Positions 24,024 to 33,984 of a DNA stretch of 64,000 nt are shown here, one piece after another; within the stretch, counting starts at the first letter, position 1; every line of letters starts with the position of its first letter. The notes under the pieces were generated by a model, which searched no databases, was not told where the DNA came from, and saw only the letters and a list, made by a program, of their open reading frames with translations. Source of the DNA: Oscillospiraceae bacterium (GTDB taxonomy: Bacteria; Bacillota; Clostridia; Oscillospirales; Ruminococcaceae); assembly GCA_025757845.1 (NCBI GenBank), contig CP107211.1:434001-498000 (forward strand). Direction: 5' to 3'. A program made the position numbers and the translations under genes.

Positions 24024-24160
24024 GCACTCCCTCAGGCTGCTCTCGCTGTTCGCAGCCAGCTCCCTCCCAGAGGGAGCCTTTGGCAGTAAGGGTCAGTTTC
24101 CGGTTTTGCCAAAGGCCCCATCATAGAGGGGGCTGTCGCCGCAGGCGACTGGGGGAGTTT
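24024..24160. repeat. MITE-like inverted-repeat element
   Basis: About 135 bases between the LRR and VWA genes. The left end (ACTCCCTCAGGCTGC ... GAGGGAGCCTTTGGCA) is an imperfect inverted copy of the right end (TTGCCAAAGGCCCC ... CGACTGGGGGAGTTT) over about 55 bases. The element carries no coding sequence. Similar CTCCCTC/CCTTTGGC elements are, to my knowledge, common between genes in Faecalibacterium relatives. Confidence 0.7.
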
Positions 24161-24167
24161 ATAAGGG

Positions 24168-25625
24168 ATGACGATTTGTTGTGAGGTGAAATCTTTGCCA
24201 AAGGAAAAATTTGTGGACCCGCGCAAGGAATTCAAGTCCCAGCGGCCGGAGACCCATGAGGAGTGGCAGGCCCGCATGGGCGGCGAGGTGCTGGCCGTGG
24301 TGCGCAGCGGGCTGTATCTGGACTTCCGCTTTCTGGATATGGCCCTCTCGGCCCTCACGCCTGCCCCGGATGAGCGCTGCCGGGTGCTGGCCACCGACGG
24401 TCAGATGCTGTACTACCAGCCCGCCCGACTGCTGCAGCTTTACCAGCAGAACCCGAAGTATCTCAACCGGTTGTATTTGCATGTGGTATTCCACTGTGTA
24501 TTCCGTCATCTGTGGCTCAAAGGCCGCAGGGAGCCGCAGCTGTGGAGCCTGGCCTGTGACATCGCGGTGGAAAACGTGATCGACAGTCTGAACCGTGCCA
24601 GTGTCAAGCGGCCCCTGACCTATGTGCGGCAGAATGCGTATCAGCAGATCACCGCCGAAGAAAAGGTAGTGGCGGCGGCCCCGGCGTACCGGTGGCTCAC
24701 CCGCCAGACGCCCGGCGTGCTGCGCCAGCTGGAACGGGAATTCGTGGCCGATGACCACCGCCTGTGGCCGAAGGATGCCCCGGAACAGCCCCAGCAGATG
24801 CCCACCCCGCTGCCTCAAAAGACCTGGCAGAAGATCGGGGAACGGATGCAGACCGAGCTGGACCTGCGAGACAAAGAAGCCGGGGAAGGGGCCGACGCCC
24901 TGAAACAGCAGGTGAAGGCCGCCAACCGCAGCCGCCGCAGCTACAAGGATTTTCTGCGCCGGTTCTGTGTCATGCGGGAGGAAGTCAAGCTGGACCCGGA
25001 CGAGTTCGACCTGAACTTCTACACCTATGGCCTGTCGGTGTACGGCAACCTGCCCCTCATCGAGCCGCTGGAAACGCGGGAAAGCAAAAAGATCGAGGAA
25101 CTGGCCCTGGTCATCGACACCAGCTATTCCACCTCCGGTGCGCTGGTGCGGGCCTTTCTGGCCGAGACCTACACCCTGCTGAAGGGGCAGGAGAACTTTT
25201 TCCACCGCATGAACCTGCATCTGATCCAGGCTGACAATGCCATCCGGCAGGACCTGCTCATCCGAAACGAGGACGAGCTGATCCACGCCATGAACCACTT
25301 TGAGCTGCGGGGCGGCGGCGGCACCGACTTCCGGCCCGCCTTTGCCTATGTGGACCGGCTCTGCGCCGAGAAAAAGTTCTCGAACCTGCGGGGACTGCTC
25401 TACTTTACCGACGGCATGGGCACCTACCCGGCAAAGCGCCCGGCCTACGACACGGCCTTCCTGTTTTTAGGAGAGCGGTTCGACGACGCCAATGTGCCGC
25501 CCTGGGCTATGAAAGTGGTGCTGGACGAAGAAGAATTTACCGGTGCGGCGGCCCGCCCGGCCAGCGCTCTTGCCGACGCGCTGGCCGAAGAGGACGACCT
25601 GTACCGTGACCTGAACAACTCCTGA
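24168..25625 (+). CDS. VWA-domain protein with metallopeptidase-like N-terminus (DUF2201-type)
   Basis: 485 residues from ATG 24168. A TTG at 24195 (MPKEKFVDP) with GAGG eight bases upstream is an equally good or better start. The N-terminal domain has LYLHVVFHCVFRHLW, an H-x3-H pattern of the putative metallopeptidase domain. The C-terminal VWA domain has the MIDAS residues in VIDTSYSTSG and a later GGGGTDFRPAF. VWA proteins of this kind partner MoxR AAA ATPases in metal-cofactor insertion or protein remodelling. The ATPase gene follows 18 bases downstream. Confidence 0.88.
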   Translation: MTICCEVKSLPKEKFVDPRKEFKSQRPETHEEWQARMGGEVLAVVRSGLYLDFRFLDMALSALTPAPDERCRVLATDGQMLYYQPARLLQLYQQNPKYLNRLYLHVVFHCVFRHLWLKGRREPQLWSLACDIAVENVIDSLNRASVKRPLTYVRQNAYQQITAEEKVVAAAPAYRWLTRQTPGVLRQLEREFVADDHRLWPKDAPEQPQQMPTPLPQKTWQKIGERMQTELDLRDKEAGEGADALKQQVKAANRSRRSYKDFLRRFCVMREEVKLDPDEFDLNFYTYGLSVYGNLPLIEPLETRESKKIEELALVIDTSYSTSGALVRAFLAETYTLLKGQENFFHRMNLHLIQADNAIRQDLLIRNEDELIHAMNHFELRGGGGTDFRPAFAYVDRLCAEKKFSNLRGLLYFTDGMGTYPAKRPAYDTAFLFLGERFDDANVPPWAMKVVLDEEEFTGAAARPASALADALAEEDDLYRDLNNS

Positions 25626-25643
25626 AACGAGGGGGAAGCTGTT

Positions 25644-27182
25644 ATGAACATCAAACGCGCCAAAGAAGAGATCGAACACACCGTCAAGGCCTATCTTGCC
25701 AAGGATGCCCTGGGGGAATACGCCATCCCGGCCATCCGGCAGCGCCCTATCCTGCTGATGGGGCCTCCGGGCATCGGTAAGACCCAGGTGATGGAGCAGG
25801 TGGCCAGAGAGTGCGGGGTGGCACTGGTGGCCTATACCATCACCCATCACACCCGCCAGAGCGCCGTGGGTCTGCCCTTTATCCGGCAGCGCCACTACGG
25901 CGACAAGGACGTCTCGGTGACCGAGTACACCATGAGCGAGATCATCGCCAGCATCTACGCCAAAATGGAGGCCACCGGCCTTTCGGAGGGCATCCTGTTC
26001 ATCGACGAGATCAACTGTGTGTCCGAGACGCTGGCTCCCACCATGCTGCAGTTTTTGCAGTGCAAGACCTTCGGCAACCAGGCGGTGCCGGCGGGCTGGG
26101 TCATTGCGGCAGCAGGCAACCCGCCGGAGTACAACAAATCCGTCCGGGACTTTGACATCGTGACCCTTGACCGCGTGCGCCGCATGGACATTGAGCCCGA
26201 CCTGCCGGTGTGGAAGGACTACGCCCGGGCGGCCCACATCCACAGCGCCATCCTGAGCTATCTGGAATTGCACCCTCAGAACTTCTACCAGATCAACGCC
26301 GACGTGGACGGCACCCAGTTCGTCACCGCCCGCGGCTGGGAGGACCTGTCTAATCTGCTGGATACCTACGAGCAGTTGGGCCTGCAGGCCGATGAGGACC
26401 TCATCAAGGAATACATCCAGCACCCGAAGATCGCTGAGGACTTCTCGGCCTATCTGGACCTTTACTATAAGTACCGCGATGACTACGGCGTGGAGGAGAT
26501 CCTGGCCGGGCAGGCAAAGCCCGCCGTGTTCGCCCGGCTGCTGCAGGCCCCGTTTGACGAGCGACTGTCGCTGGTCAGCCTGCTTCTGGCGGGCCTGAAC
26601 ACCCGGTTTGCTGCGTCCCGGCAGGCAGATGCGGTGGCCGATGCCTGCTATGCCTTCCTGCGGGAGACGAAAAAGGCCCTTGCCACCCTGCCGGACGATG
26701 TACCGGACGGCTCGGCAGAGCTGTTCAGTCAGCAGATCGCAGATTACGATGCCGAGACCCAGCATCAGCGGGACGCGGGCCTGCTGAGCCACGACGCCCT
26801 GACCACTCGCCTGCAGGTGCAGGCCGTGTTGCGCCGGTGGGAAGGCGAACTGCGCCGCGCCAACGCCGCCGGGACCCAGGAGGCCTTTGAACTGCTGCGT
26901 GGGCAGTTCCAGACGCTGGCCGATGACCGCGAAAAAGCTCAGCAGACCGCCAGTGCCGCCCTGGAAGCAGCCTTTGACTTTATGGAGCAGGCCTTTGCCG
27001 AGAGCCAGGAAATGGTGGTGTTCGTCACCGAGCTCACCGTGAACCCGGTGTCCCATGCTTTCCTCACCGAGAACGGCTGCGAGCGCTATTTCCAGTACAA
27101 CAAGGATCTGCTGCTGGACCACCGCAAAGCTGCCCTGCAGCAGGAGCTGGCCGCTGAGCAGCGCCGCCACGGGGGCGTGTGA
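25644..27182 (+). CDS. MoxR-type AAA+ ATPase
   Basis: 512 residues. Walker A GPPGIGKTQ near 40, Walker B GILFIDEIN near 120, sensor-1 VIAAAGNPPEYN near 155, and an arginine-finger region RVRRMDIEPDLPVW. After the AAA core (about 1-260) a long helical tail follows, with heptad-like segments near 400-470. MoxR ATPases act as chaperones with VWA partners, remodelling or activating client proteins. The preceding VWA gene and the LRR gene form the local module. GGGGGAAG precedes the ATG. Confidence 0.9.
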   Translation: MNIKRAKEEIEHTVKAYLAKDALGEYAIPAIRQRPILLMGPPGIGKTQVMEQVARECGVALVAYTITHHTRQSAVGLPFIRQRHYGDKDVSVTEYTMSEIIASIYAKMEATGLSEGILFIDEINCVSETLAPTMLQFLQCKTFGNQAVPAGWVIAAAGNPPEYNKSVRDFDIVTLDRVRRMDIEPDLPVWKDYARAAHIHSAILSYLELHPQNFYQINADVDGTQFVTARGWEDLSNLLDTYEQLGLQADEDLIKEYIQHPKIAEDFSAYLDLYYKYRDDYGVEEILAGQAKPAVFARLLQAPFDERLSLVSLLLAGLNTRFAASRQADAVADACYAFLRETKKALATLPDDVPDGSAELFSQQIADYDAETQHQRDAGLLSHDALTTRLQVQAVLRRWEGELRRANAAGTQEAFELLRGQFQTLADDREKAQQTASAALEAAFDFMEQAFAESQEMVVFVTELTVNPVSHAFLTENGCERYFQYNKDLLLDHRKAALQQELAAEQRRHGGV

Positions 27183-27185
27183 GCC

Positions 27186-27266
27186 ATGTGGGAAAATGTC
27201 CGGTTCAGCGCATTCAGCCTGACTTTCTGGCTGTTTTTGCTGCGGAGCATGGGCTGCATCGCCTGA
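27186..27266 (+). CDS. Possible 26-residue hydrophobic peptide
   Basis: MWENVRFSAFSLTFWLFLLR plus six residues (SMGCIA), starting three bases after the ATPase stop. It could be a small membrane peptide translated by coupling, but no ribosome site is visible. It may be chance. Confidence 0.2.
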   Translation: MWENVRFSAFSLTFWLFLLRSMGCIA

Positions 27267-27276
27267 ACGAAACCTG

Positions 27277-27324
27277 AAAAAGCTGAGCACCTGCCAGACG
27301 GCGGATGCTCAGCTTTTTGTTTTT
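27277..27324. terminator. Terminator between convergent operons
   Basis: AAAAAGCTGAGCA / TGCTCAGCTTTTT, with T-rich DNA on both strands. It serves the LRR-VWA-MoxR transcript and probably the minus-strand hydrolase operon. Confidence 0.85.
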
Positions 27325-27343
27325 GCGGTATTTTGAGGTCGGC

Positions 27344-28195
27344 TCAGTCCAGCCACAGCTTCCCTTCGCAGGCCAGCACCTGGTCCAGGATCATGCGAGA
27401 CACCCGTGCTCCGTACACGATGGCGGGGTGGTCGTTGTACTCAATGATGTCGTGGAAGTCCTTGTTCATCAGCACGATGACATACTCCCCATAGGGCGTG
27501 TGCACGATGCCGCCGTCGTTGCGGCAGGCGTTCATGCTGCCGCTTTTGCTGGCCACCCAGAGCAGCTCCGGGGCCCCGGTCTCCTCGCAGTCCAGATAAT
27601 ACTGCGGGAAGTCCTTGGTCAGCATGGTGTTGTAGTGCTGCTGACGCAGGATGGCCAGCATCTCGATGCTGGCGGCTTTGCTCACCAGGGTGCCCCGAGC
27701 CATCTGGGCCAGCAGGGAAGCGTAGTCCCGGGGCGTGGTGGTGCCCAGCTGCCGGTACCGGTCAAAGTGCAGGGCGTTGTGCAGTACGGTGTGAGCAAAG
27801 CCCAGCTCCCGGATGCAGGCGTTGATGGTGTCCAGCCCCAGGTAGTCGATGAGCATGTTCGTGGCGATGTTGTCTGAGCAGATGATCATCATGGTGGCGG
27901 TATCCTTCACCTTGAGGCGGGCCCCCACGCCCAGGGCACGCAGCATGCCGCTGCCGTCCACGAACTGGCTGGCCTCGTATTCGATCTCGGCGGAAAGATC
28001 CGCCTTGCCGCGCTCGGCCTGCAGGTAGAGCGCCGCCAGCAGAAAGGCCTTGATGACCGAGGCCGTCTCAAATTCCTCGTCAGCCCCGCGCTCCACGGTG
28101 TGGCCCCGCAGGTCGTCCACAAAAACGCTCATCCTGCCCTGATAGGAATACAGTTCGGCGTCGATGCGCTTTTCCAGTGTCATGTTCTTGTCCAT
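27344..28195 (-). CDS. Class A beta-lactamase-like serine hydrolase
   Basis: 283 residues. The active-site motifs of the class A beta-lactamase/transpeptidase fold are present: S-x-x-K (SVIK near 47), SDN (CSDNIATN near 108) and KSG (ASKSGS near 218). There is no signal peptide, so a periplasmic-type lactamase role is unlikely; many such cytoplasmic or leaderless hydrolases are of unknown substrate. It follows an M19 dipeptidase gene by 21 bases in the same direction. Confidence 0.88.
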   Translation of the reverse strand: MDKNMTLEKRIDAELYSYQGRMSVFVDDLRGHTVERGADEEFETASVIKAFLLAALYLQAERGKADLSAEIEYEASQFVDGSGMLRALGVGARLKVKDTATMMIICSDNIATNMLIDYLGLDTINACIRELGFAHTVLHNALHFDRYRQLGTTTPRDYASLLAQMARGTLVSKAASIEMLAILRQQHYNTMLTKDFPQYYLDCEETGAPELLWVASKSGSMNACRNDGGIVHTPYGEYVIVLMNKDFHDIIEYNDHPAIVYGARVSRMILDQVLACEGKLWLD

Positions 28196-28216
28196 TGCGG
28201 CATTCTCCCGTCTGTT

Positions 28217-29205
28217 TTACAGGTTGTGCTCAAAGAAATCCCGGGCATTGCGCCAGAAGATGCGCTCCACCTCGTCCTCGGTAAAGCCAGCCCTGCGCAG
28301 GGCGTCGGCCAGCAGCGGCATGTCCGCCGCTGTTTCCAGCTGGTGGTGGCCGTCGATGCCGTCAAAGTCGCTGCCCAGGGCCAGCACCCCGATACCGCCC
28401 ACCTGCTTGTAGTGGGCCGCGTGCTCTGCGATGCGCTCCACCGTGCTGCGGCAGGCTTCCGGGTGAGCGGGGTCGGTGTCCAGGAAAGCAGCATAGTAGT
28501 TCAGCCCCGCGATGCCGCCTTTTTCGGCCAGGGCGCGGATCATCGCGTCCGTCAGGTTGCGGGTGTGGGGGCACAGGGCGCGGCAATTGGAGTGGCTGGC
28601 CGCAAAGGGGCGGGTGCCGTGTTCCACGATGTCCCAGAAGCCCCGGTCAGAAAGATGGCTCACATCCGCGATCATGTGCAGGCGCTCCATCTCGGCCAGA
28701 AAGGCAAAGCCCGTCTCGGTCAGGCCGCGCTGGGTCTGAGCCGCCAGCGGCCCGCCGGGGTTTGCCTGCGGGGCGGCCAGCTCGTTGTCGTGGTTCCAGG
28801 TCAGGGTCATCATGCGCACGCCCAGCTCATACATCCGGCGCAGCACGCCCAGGCTGCCCTTGCAGCAGCCGCCCTCCTCCACGGTGAGCAGGCCGCTGAT
28901 CTTTCGGCTTCGGCGTTTTTGCGGATGTCGGCCGCCGTGTACACCGGGGCAATGCGGTCCGGGTATTTTGCCATGATCCGCTTGAACACGTCGATCTCTT
29001 CCAGCGCCGTCACCAGAGGGTCGGCACCGGGGGTGGGGTCGGCCAGGTTCACAAACGCGGCCAGACATTGCAGCATGTAGTCTCCGGCCTGCAATTTTTC
29101 CAGGTCGATGTGCAGATCATTGTGGGCAAAGCTTGCGGGGGTGCCATTCTTTTCGGCACGGCGCAGCTCGCTGAGGGTATCACAGTGCAGATCCCAAACC
29201 TTCAT
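28217..29205 (-). pseudogene. Membrane dipeptidase (peptidase M19), one frameshift
   Basis: About 329 residues if corrected. The N-terminal frame (from 29205) has the zinc motif DLHCDT; the C-terminal frame has DVSHLSDRGFWD, ASHSNCRALCPHTRN and GSDFDGIDG, all M19 features. The frames meet near 28905: GCCGAAAGATC reads out of frame, and one added G restores KNAEAGKISGLLTVEEGG. M19 enzymes hydrolyse dipeptides with two zinc ions. The loss could be real or a sequencing error; other indels lie close by. Confidence 0.85.
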
Positions 29206-29217
29206 AATGCTTCCTCC

Positions 29218-32200
29218 TTATGCTTCTTCGCCCAGCAGCTGCAGCAGCTCCTCAGGCTTCATGGACAGGATCGCACCGTCGGCCGAGCCGGTGACGGTGT
29301 CCGCCAGCGACTGCTTGGCCTGCTGCAGCTCCACGATCTTTTCTTCAATGGTGTCCTGTGCAATGAGCTTATACACCTGCACAGGGTTCTTCTGACCGAT
29401 GCGGTAGGCGCGGTCGGTGGCCTGATTCTGGGCCGCCACGTTCCACCACGGGTCGTAGTGGATGACGATGTCGGCCGCGGTCAGGTTCAGGCCGGTGCCG
29501 CCGGCCCGCAGCGAGATCAGGAATACGCTGGCTTCCCCGGCATTGAAGCGGCGCACCCGCTCGGCACGCACCGGCTTGGGGGGTGGAGCCCTGCAGGGTG
29601 AAGTGGCTCACCCCGGCCTCGTCCAGCCGCTGGGCCAGCAGGTCCAGCATGGAGGTGAACTGGCTGAACAGCAGGATGCGGTGGCCGCCCTCCACGGCGG
29701 CGGTGACCAGCTCCATGCAGGCGTCCAGCTTGGCGCTGCCGCCGGACCAGTTGTCAGCCACAAGGCGGGGGTCGCAGCAGATCTGCCGCAGCCGCATGAG
29801 CACCGCGAACACCGCCATTTTGTCCTCGGGCTTGGCGGCGCGCAGCTTCTCGCGGGCGTCCACCACGGCGGCAAGGTACAGCTTGCGCTGTTCGGTGTCC
29901 AGCTCGATGCGGTGGACATTTTCGGTCTTGGGTGGCAGCTCCCGCAGCACATCCGCCTTCATGCGGCGCAGGATGAACGGCCCGGTGAGCTGATTCAGCC
30001 GCCGCACGGCGTTGGCATCTTCCTCCTGCACGATGGGCTTTTCAAACCGGGCACAGAAGTTCTTGTACGGCGGCAGATAGCCTGGCATGAGGAAGGAGAA
30101 GATGCTCCACAGCTCGCCCAGCCGGTTCTCCACCGGGGTGCCGGTCAGGGCAAAGCGTACCTGACTGCGGACCTGGCACACGGCCTTGTATTTCTGGGTG
30201 GTATGGTTCTTGATGGCCTGCGCTTCGTCCAGGATGCAGGCATAGAAGGGCTGTTCGGCGTAGCGGTCCTCATCGCGGCGCAGCAGGTCGTAGCTGGTCA
30301 CCACAAGATCGGCCTCTGCCCACCGGCGGGCCAGCACAGCGCGATGGGCGGCGTCGCCGTCCATCGCCACACAGGTGAGCTGCGGGGTGAACTTTTTGCA
30401 CTCTTCCTCCCAGTTCAGCACCAGTGACGCCGGGCACACGATGAGGCTGGGCAGGGGCTGCCCGCCCTCCTTGAGGGCCAGCAGGTAGCTCAGCACCTGC
30501 AGGGTCTTGCCCAGGCCCATGTCATCGGCCAGGATGCCGCCCATGCCGTAGCCGTCCAGCGTGCGCAGCCAGCGGTAACCGTCCCGCTGATACTTGCGCA
30601 GCACGCTGTGCAGGGACTGGGGCGGGGTATACTCGCTGTCCTTCACGGCATGGAAGCTGCGGCTGATGCGGCGGAATGCCTCGTCGCGGCTGAAGCGCAG
30701 GCCGTTCTGGCCCGAAAGTGCCCAGTCCAGCGTGGGGGCGCGGTAAAGCGGCAGTTCCGCATGGTCCATCTTTGAGCTTTGCGCCGGACAGCTCCAGCGT
30801 TTCGTTCAGCTCGTCCAGCCCTTCCAGATTGTCGTCCAGCCGCAGGCAGGCGGCCGTCGCGCAGGCGGTGGTAGCGTTTTTTCTGGTGCAGGGACTGCAG
30901 CAGCTCCCGCAGCTCTGCGGTCGGGAACTCGCCGGTGTCCACCTCCAGGTCCAGTACGCTGCCGTGCACCGACACGCCCACCGAAATTTTGGGCGGGGCG
31001 GCCTGCAGATTGCGGAAGGCGTCGCTCAGGTACACTTCGCCTTCGTCCATCAGGGCGGGCACACCCTCTTCCAGCAGGCGGTACAGCGGCTCTTCGTCCG
31101 TGACCATGTACTGTCCCGGCTCGGTGGGGTCCGGCTCCAGCCAAGTGGCCAGCAGCCGGTCGGCCCGGCGCTCGGCGCGGGTGTCCCGCAGCAGGCCCGC
31201 CGGGGCCGGGCCGGAGGGGGTGATCCGGTCCTCTCCGTACAGGAATTCGGCGTGGGCGGTCACGGTCATACCACGGTCGCGGGGCGCATCCAGATAGAAC
31301 TGCACCACGGGTTCCAGCGGGATCTGGTTCAGCAGCAGGCGTTCCGGGTCCACGATGGTCAGCTTGCTGCCCAGCTCCGGCAGCACATAGCTGCAGAATT
31401 CGGTGGCGTCGGCACTGGTGAAAAACAGGCTTTTGCCGCACAGCGCCTGCAAAGCCGGAAGGATGCGGGCACTGGAAGCCCGCTGCAGCCGCCACAGGGT
31501 ATCGGCGCTGTAAAGATAATCATAGTCCAGCCCGTGCACGGCGTTCAGGGCCGGGAGGGTGTCGATCTGCACACCGCCCCGGCGGCGCTGCACCGTCATG
31601 GTGATGACGGGCAGGCCCTCCTGCAGGGCGTAGCCGCCCAGCGTGCCGGTGGGCGCATACAGCTGCACCAGCGCGTCAAAGATCTCACCGGTCAGCGGCA
31701 GGCCGCCTGCCGGGGCATCCGACGCCGCATAGCTGTAGCTGCGCACCACGTTGGTCTCCATGCTCTGCTTGGCGTTCACCTGCCGACGCAGCAGCTGCAG
31801 CAACTGACGGCTCTCTTCGTCAAAGGCGTCCCAGCGGTGCACAAAGGTCAGAAAGCGGCCATAGCCGGCACTGCGGCCGTGCTCCACATCGTCCAGCAGG
31901 GCAGGGATGCTCTTGACCACATACTGCCGCCCCCGCTCCCGGTTGGCGATGCGCAGCCGCAGCCACGGCTGCCCGCCGGACAGCATGGTCAGCTCCGGTT
32001 CCAGCTCCACAAAGCCGGTGTCCTGAGGGGGATCTCCGGCCTCGCCCAGGTCCTGCAGGGCACTCTGTTGGTAGGTCTCCAGCAGCTTGCGGGCCTCCTG
32101 GTCGGTGACGGGGGCGTCGCCCCGCCACTTGCGGCCGAACAGCATTTCCAGCCCGGAAGCATAGCTGTCCTTCCGGGAAGCGGCGGGGTTCAGCCCATCG

Positions 32201-32544
32201 GTGCCCCGCACCACGCCCGGGATGGATTCCGGGGCGGCCGGTGCCTTGGGGGCGGGGTGCTTGGCCGCATCCTCCAGCAGCAGCGCGCCGATGTGCTTGC
32301 AGTAGGTGCCGTCACCGTTCTGGTTGTAGGGGCAGTCGCAGGAAGCACTGACAAAGCTGCCGTTCTCCCGCAGCCAGACCTGTGTATAAAAACAGTCGGC
32401 TCCATTGCCTTGCACCAGCGCCGAGACATGGCGTACGCCATCCTCGTTGGTGGTGCAACTGCTCTGCAGGATGCGGCGGCGGTATTTCTGGGCACGCTCA
32501 AATACCATTTCGCCCAGCAGTGTGCGGATCTCGTCTGCGTCCAT
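29218..32544 (-). pseudogene. SWIM-SNF2 family helicase, three frameshifts
   Basis: About 1,100 residues if corrected. The N-terminus (from 32544) has a SWIM zinc finger, ASCDCPYNQ and YCKHIGALLL near 70-90, then the bacterial SNF2-associated region. The ATPase lobe has motif I DDMGLGKTLQ and motif II DEAQAIKN; the C-terminal lobe has [10 protein letters not shown] and [10 protein letters not shown]. Reading frames change near 30847, 30771 and 29580 (one extra C in a six-C run on the coding strand). Each is consistent with one inserted base. SNF2 proteins translocate on DNA or remodel protein-DNA complexes. It heads the operon with the M19 and beta-lactamase-like genes. Confidence 0.85.
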
Positions 32545-32591
32545 GGATGTCCCCTCCCCCGGTTCGCCGGTGAAAACCTTCTTATCTTATA

Positions 32592-32620
32592 AGGATACCG
32601 CACCCGATGCCCGGATGCAA
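32592..32620 (-). promoter_or_regulatory. Promoter of the SNF2 operon
   Basis: TTGCAT (32620-32615), 17-bp spacer, TATCCT (32597-32592). Confidence 0.55.
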
Positions 32621-32633
32621 GAGGTCAGGAACG

Positions 32634-32679
32634 AAAAAAAGCTCCACATCCTGCCGGTCAGGCAGTACATGGAGCTTTC
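32634..32679 (-). terminator. Terminator of the oadB operon
   Basis: GCTCCAtgTaCTGCC / GGCAGgAtgTGGAGC on the minus strand, followed by seven T. It lies 31 bases past the small membrane gene. Confidence 0.85.
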
Positions 32680-32710
32680 GGTCCGAGGGATCGTTTCCTT
32701 TCCGGAACCA

Positions 32711-32839
32711 TTATTTCAGGCGGGTCAATCTGTTCAGGAGCATCACCGCAAGCACAATGATGCCAATGACCAGAATGATTCCAACCATTCCAATGATCAT
32801 AATCGGAAGCGTGGTCATCCACGAAGAAAGATAAATCAT
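32711..32839 (-). CDS. 42-residue membrane peptide, OadG-like
   Basis: Begins MIYLSSWMTTLP and is one long hydrophobic helix (IMIIGMVGIILVIGIIVLAVML) ending in a basic NRLTRLK tail; the helix is 22 residues long in two adjoining parts, PIMIIGMVGII and LVIGIIVLAVML. GGAGG lies seven bases before the ATG, and the gene starts 13 bases after oadB. Position, orientation and topology suggest a small gamma-type subunit of a sodium-pumping decarboxylase. Sequence similarity to OadG was not tested. Confidence 0.75.
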   Translation of the reverse strand: MIYLSSWMTTLPIMIIGMVGIILVIGIIVLAVMLLNRLTRLK

Positions 32840-32852
32840 CACGGCACCTCCT

Positions 32853-33984
32853 TCAGGCCATCAGGGTCAGGATCAGTCCACCCGCGATCACGGAGGCAAT
32901 CTGACCCGAAACATTGACGCTGATGGAATACATCAGCAGAAAATTCTGGTTGTCTTCTTCCAGTCCCATCTTATTGACTACTCGGCCGCTCATGGGGAAT
33001 GCGGAGATCCCCGCAGCACCGATCATGGGATTCAGTTTCCTTCCCTCTGGCAGGAACAGATTGATCAGCTTTGCAAACAGCACTCCGCCGGCCGTGTCAA
33101 AAACAAAAGCCACCAGACCCAACGCAAGGATCAGCAGGGTGTCCGGCCGGACAAACTGATCTGCCGTCATCTGCCCGGCCACTGTAAGGCCCAGCACAAG
33201 AGTGATCAGATTTGCCAGCACATTCTGTGCCGTTTCGCTCAGCGTATTCAGCACACCGCACTCCCGCAGCAGGTTGCCGAACATCAGGAAACCTACCAGT
33301 GCCACACTGGCAGGTGCGACCATGCCCGCAATGACCGTGACCACGACCGGGAACAGGATCCGGGTCAGGCGGCTGACACTGCTCTTTTCATAGGGCATTC
33401 GGATACTGCGTTCCTTCCGGGTAGTCAGCAGACGGATCACGGGCGGCCTGAACAATGGGGACCATCGCCATATAGCTGTAGGCAGCTACCATGATCGCGC
33501 CCAGATAGCGGGAGCCAAGCGTGTTGGCCACAAAGATGGCTGTGGGACCATCTGCTGCACCGATGACTGCAATCGAAGCAGCATCCTTCAGGTCGAAGAA
33601 GAAACCTGCCAGGAACAGCGTAAAAAAAATGCCGAACTGAGCCGCTGCTCCAAAAAGCATCAGCCACGGTTTTTCCAGCAGCGGCCCGAAGTCGATCATG
33701 GCACCAATGCCGATGAAGAGCAACAGCGGAAACAGCTCGTTGGACATTCCCGCTTCAAACAGAGCCGAGATGGGGCCTTCCGTATCGCCCTGTGTGATTG
33801 CACCAGAAAGCGGCAGGTTCACCAGCACTGCGCCAAAGCCCATGGGCAGAAGCAGGCTCGGTTCCATCTTCTTTGCGATTGCAAGGTAGATGAGCAGCGC
33901 ACCGATCCCCCACATCACGACCATCTGCCAGGTCAGATTTCCAAAATTGGAAAAGAGACTGTCGAATGCATTCCAGAAATTCAT
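32853..33984 (-). pseudogene. oadB: Na+-translocating decarboxylase beta subunit, one frameshift
   Basis: About 377 residues if corrected, the normal family length. The first frame (from 33984) has GIGALLIYLAI, GIGAMIDFGPLL and AADGPTAIFVANTL. The second has PPVIRLLTTRKERSIRM, FPVVVTVIAGMVAP, LVGFLMFGNLLRECG and AAGISAFPMSGRVV. All are OadB/GcdB/MmdB hallmarks, including the Asp of GAADGP in the Na+ path. The frames meet near 33447, where CAGGCCG has one extra G. The protein couples biotin decarboxylation to Na+ export. The alpha subunit is not in the window. The leader upstream carries a terminator hairpin. Confidence 0.9.
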
